This document shows, piece after piece, positions 63,084 to 64,000 of a stretch of DNA of 64,000 nucleotides; position 1 is the first letter of the stretch, and every line of letters starts with the position of its first letter. The notes under the pieces were generated by a model. That model was not told the origin of the DNA and did no database searches. It was given only the letters and a program-made list of their open reading frames with translations. This stretch comes from Jannaschia donghaensis (GTDB lineage Bacteria; Pseudomonadota; Alphaproteobacteria; Rhodobacterales; Rhodobacteraceae), in NCBI RefSeq assembly GCF_001403795.1, contig NZ_CXSU01000012.1:1230375-1294374 (forward strand). The letters are read 5' to 3'. The translations under genes and the position numbers were made by a program.

Positions 63084-64000
63084 TCAGAGCATCAGCTGAT
63101 AGCTCTCGGGCACCCAGCGGAACCCGTCTTCGCGGGTGTCGACATAACCCATGGCCGGGAACGGCATGTGATAGCCCAGCATCGGCATCTTTTCGGAGGC
63201 GAGCATTTCCAACACTCGGCGACGGGTTGCAGCCGCGGCTTCCTTGTCCATGTCGAAGCGGACTTCCCAATCGGGATGGGCCAGCGACCAGACGTAGTGG
63301 TTGGTCATGTCGGTCGTGATCAGCATCGACTTGTCGCCCGACGACAGCATGAAGCCCAGCATACCCGGCGTGTGACCGAACATCGCCTGCGACGTCACCC
63401 CGGGGGCCACATCCGCACCGTCTTCGATGAACGAAAACTGCTCCGACAGCGGTTTCACGTTGGCGTTGAAGCCATCGTTCGCGTTTTCGGACCAGTAATC
63501 GTATTCCTTCTGCCCGGCGATGTGTTCGGCGTTGGCGAACGTCGGCTTCCCGTCCGTTACCAGGCCGCCGATGTGGTCGCCGTGCATGTGGGTGATAATG
63601 ACGTGGGTGATGTCGCCCGGCTCCTTGCCGGCGGCGGCCAGCGCGTCGGTCATGCCGCCTGGGTTCAGGCCGGTGTCGAATAGGATCGTGGCTTCGCCCG
63701 TCTCCACCATCGTCGGCGTAAAGAAGAACTGGGAACTGTCGGTCGGGATAAAGGCCTCGGCGCTGGCTTCGGCGAAGGTTTCCGCATCGACATTCATGCC
63801 GAAGGTTTCCTGCTGGTCACCCTCGCGGCCCGTGGTGCCGGCCAAAAGCGCGGTAACGGTCATGTCGCCCAGCGTGATGCCACGGGCGCGCGGCTGTGTC
63901 GGGCCCGTACCGGAATGGCCGTCGGCGCGGACGGCACCGGCCGTTCCCAGTGTGGCAAGGGCAGGCAGGGCGGCAGCGGCACCAAGTGCGGCGCGGCGGG
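63084..64000 (-). CDS. Tat-exported MBL-fold metallohydrolase, 5' end beyond the window
   Basis: The frame is open to the window edge, so the start is missing. The visible N-terminal part reads RRAALGAAAALPALATLGTA and then AVRADG, the end of a twin-arginine signal peptide with its cleavage region. The mature enzyme has the metallo-beta-lactamase motif HMHGDHIGG, FGHTPG and ITTDM, with a final His in YHMPFP. This fits the family of quorum-quenching lactonase-like and related periplasmic hydrolases; the substrate is unknown. An ATG at 63863 would remove the signal and is an internal Met. Confidence 0.9.
   Translation of the reverse strand, partial: RRAALGAAAALPALATLGTAGAVRADGHSGTGPTQPRARGITLGDMTVTALLAGTTGREGDQQETFGMNVDAETFAEASAEAFIPTDSSQFFFTPTMVETGEATILFDTGLNPGGMTDALAAAGKEPGDITHVIITHMHGDHIGGLVTDGKPTFANAEHIAGQKEYDYWSENANDGFNANVKPLSEQFSFIEDGADVAPGVTSQAMFGHTPGMLGFMLSSGDKSMLITTDMTNHYVWSLAHPDWEVRFDMDKEAAAATRRRVLEMLASEKMPMLGYHMPFPAMGYVDTREDGFRWVPESYQLML

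Noticed and set aside
1..64000. tRNA, rRNA, CRISPR array, insertion sequences, prophage or attachment sites
   Set aside because: No cloverleaf-like segments, regular spaced repeats, transposase or integrase motifs were found on either strand by eye; a tRNA or CRISPR scan would confirm this.

Overview
The window is GC-rich, densely coded chromosomal DNA. It comes from an alphaproteobacterium of the Rhodobacterales (Rhodobacteraceae/Roseobacter group). Support includes: an F1FO-ATPase zeta inhibitor gene divergent from purC; an RNase E with a very large acidic insert in its S1 domain; a small PurL working with PurS and PurQ; DUF455, DUF1638, DUF924, DUF1304 and YbjQ families; SOS boxes of the alphaproteobacterial GAAC-N7-GAAC type; and a CcsR/'cuckoo'-like anti-Shine-Dalgarno RNA. 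I see no insertion sequence, prophage, integrase, tRNA, rRNA or CRISPR array. The region is core chromosome rather than an island.

Layout. 1-9.6 kb: end of an RcnB-like gene, uvrA with an SOS box, an MFS transporter with a DUF1304 protein, lpdA, a flavodoxin-fold quinone reductase divergent from a TetR regulator across three copies of a palindromic operator, a DUF924 protein and a second MFS transporter. 9.6-18.8 kb: queA, a YhdP/AsmA-like protein, a Bcp peroxiredoxin, a DUF455 protein, an M23 peptidase-bactofilin pair and a GT1-type glycosyltransferase. 18.8-29 kb: prfB, PBP1A, ogt, an AmiC-type amidase, an aminotransferase and rne with a long leader. 29-33 kb: a DctB/DctD-like two-component pair and purQ.

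33-45 kb: purS-purC, the zeta subunit and purL are interleaved with other genes. Those include a betaine/homocysteine S-methyltransferase, a B12-binding corrinoid protein and a DUF1638 protein, which look like parts of a split cobalamin-dependent methionine synthase. A SplB-like radical SAM gene lies here with an SOS box over its promoter. 45-50.5 kb: bolA and grxD around a small membrane protein, a Flp-pilin-like protein, and the conserved order yfgM-bamB-der. 50.6-56.6 kb: a two-gene RND efflux operon with a repressor-like palindrome at its promoter, then an intergenic RNA with two hairpins that each present CCUCCUCCC in the loop, then a TfoX C-terminal-domain protein. 56.6-64 kb: a secreted Ala/Pro-rich protein, a nucleoside salvage operon (cdd-deoA-deoB-add-upp, transcribed leftward with overlapping ends), a YHS-domain protein and a Tat-exported metallo-beta-lactamase-fold hydrolase cut by the window edge.

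The most notable signals are regulatory: the anti-SD hairpin pair, the triple TetR operator, two SOS boxes, and a direct-repeat box CTGCACG-N4-CTGCAC in front of the M23/bactofilin operon, the PBP1A gene and a small membrane-protein gene, which suggests a shared envelope regulator. In metabolism the split methionine synthase neighbourhood with DUF1638 stands out. All calls rest on reading the sequence alone; no database search was run.
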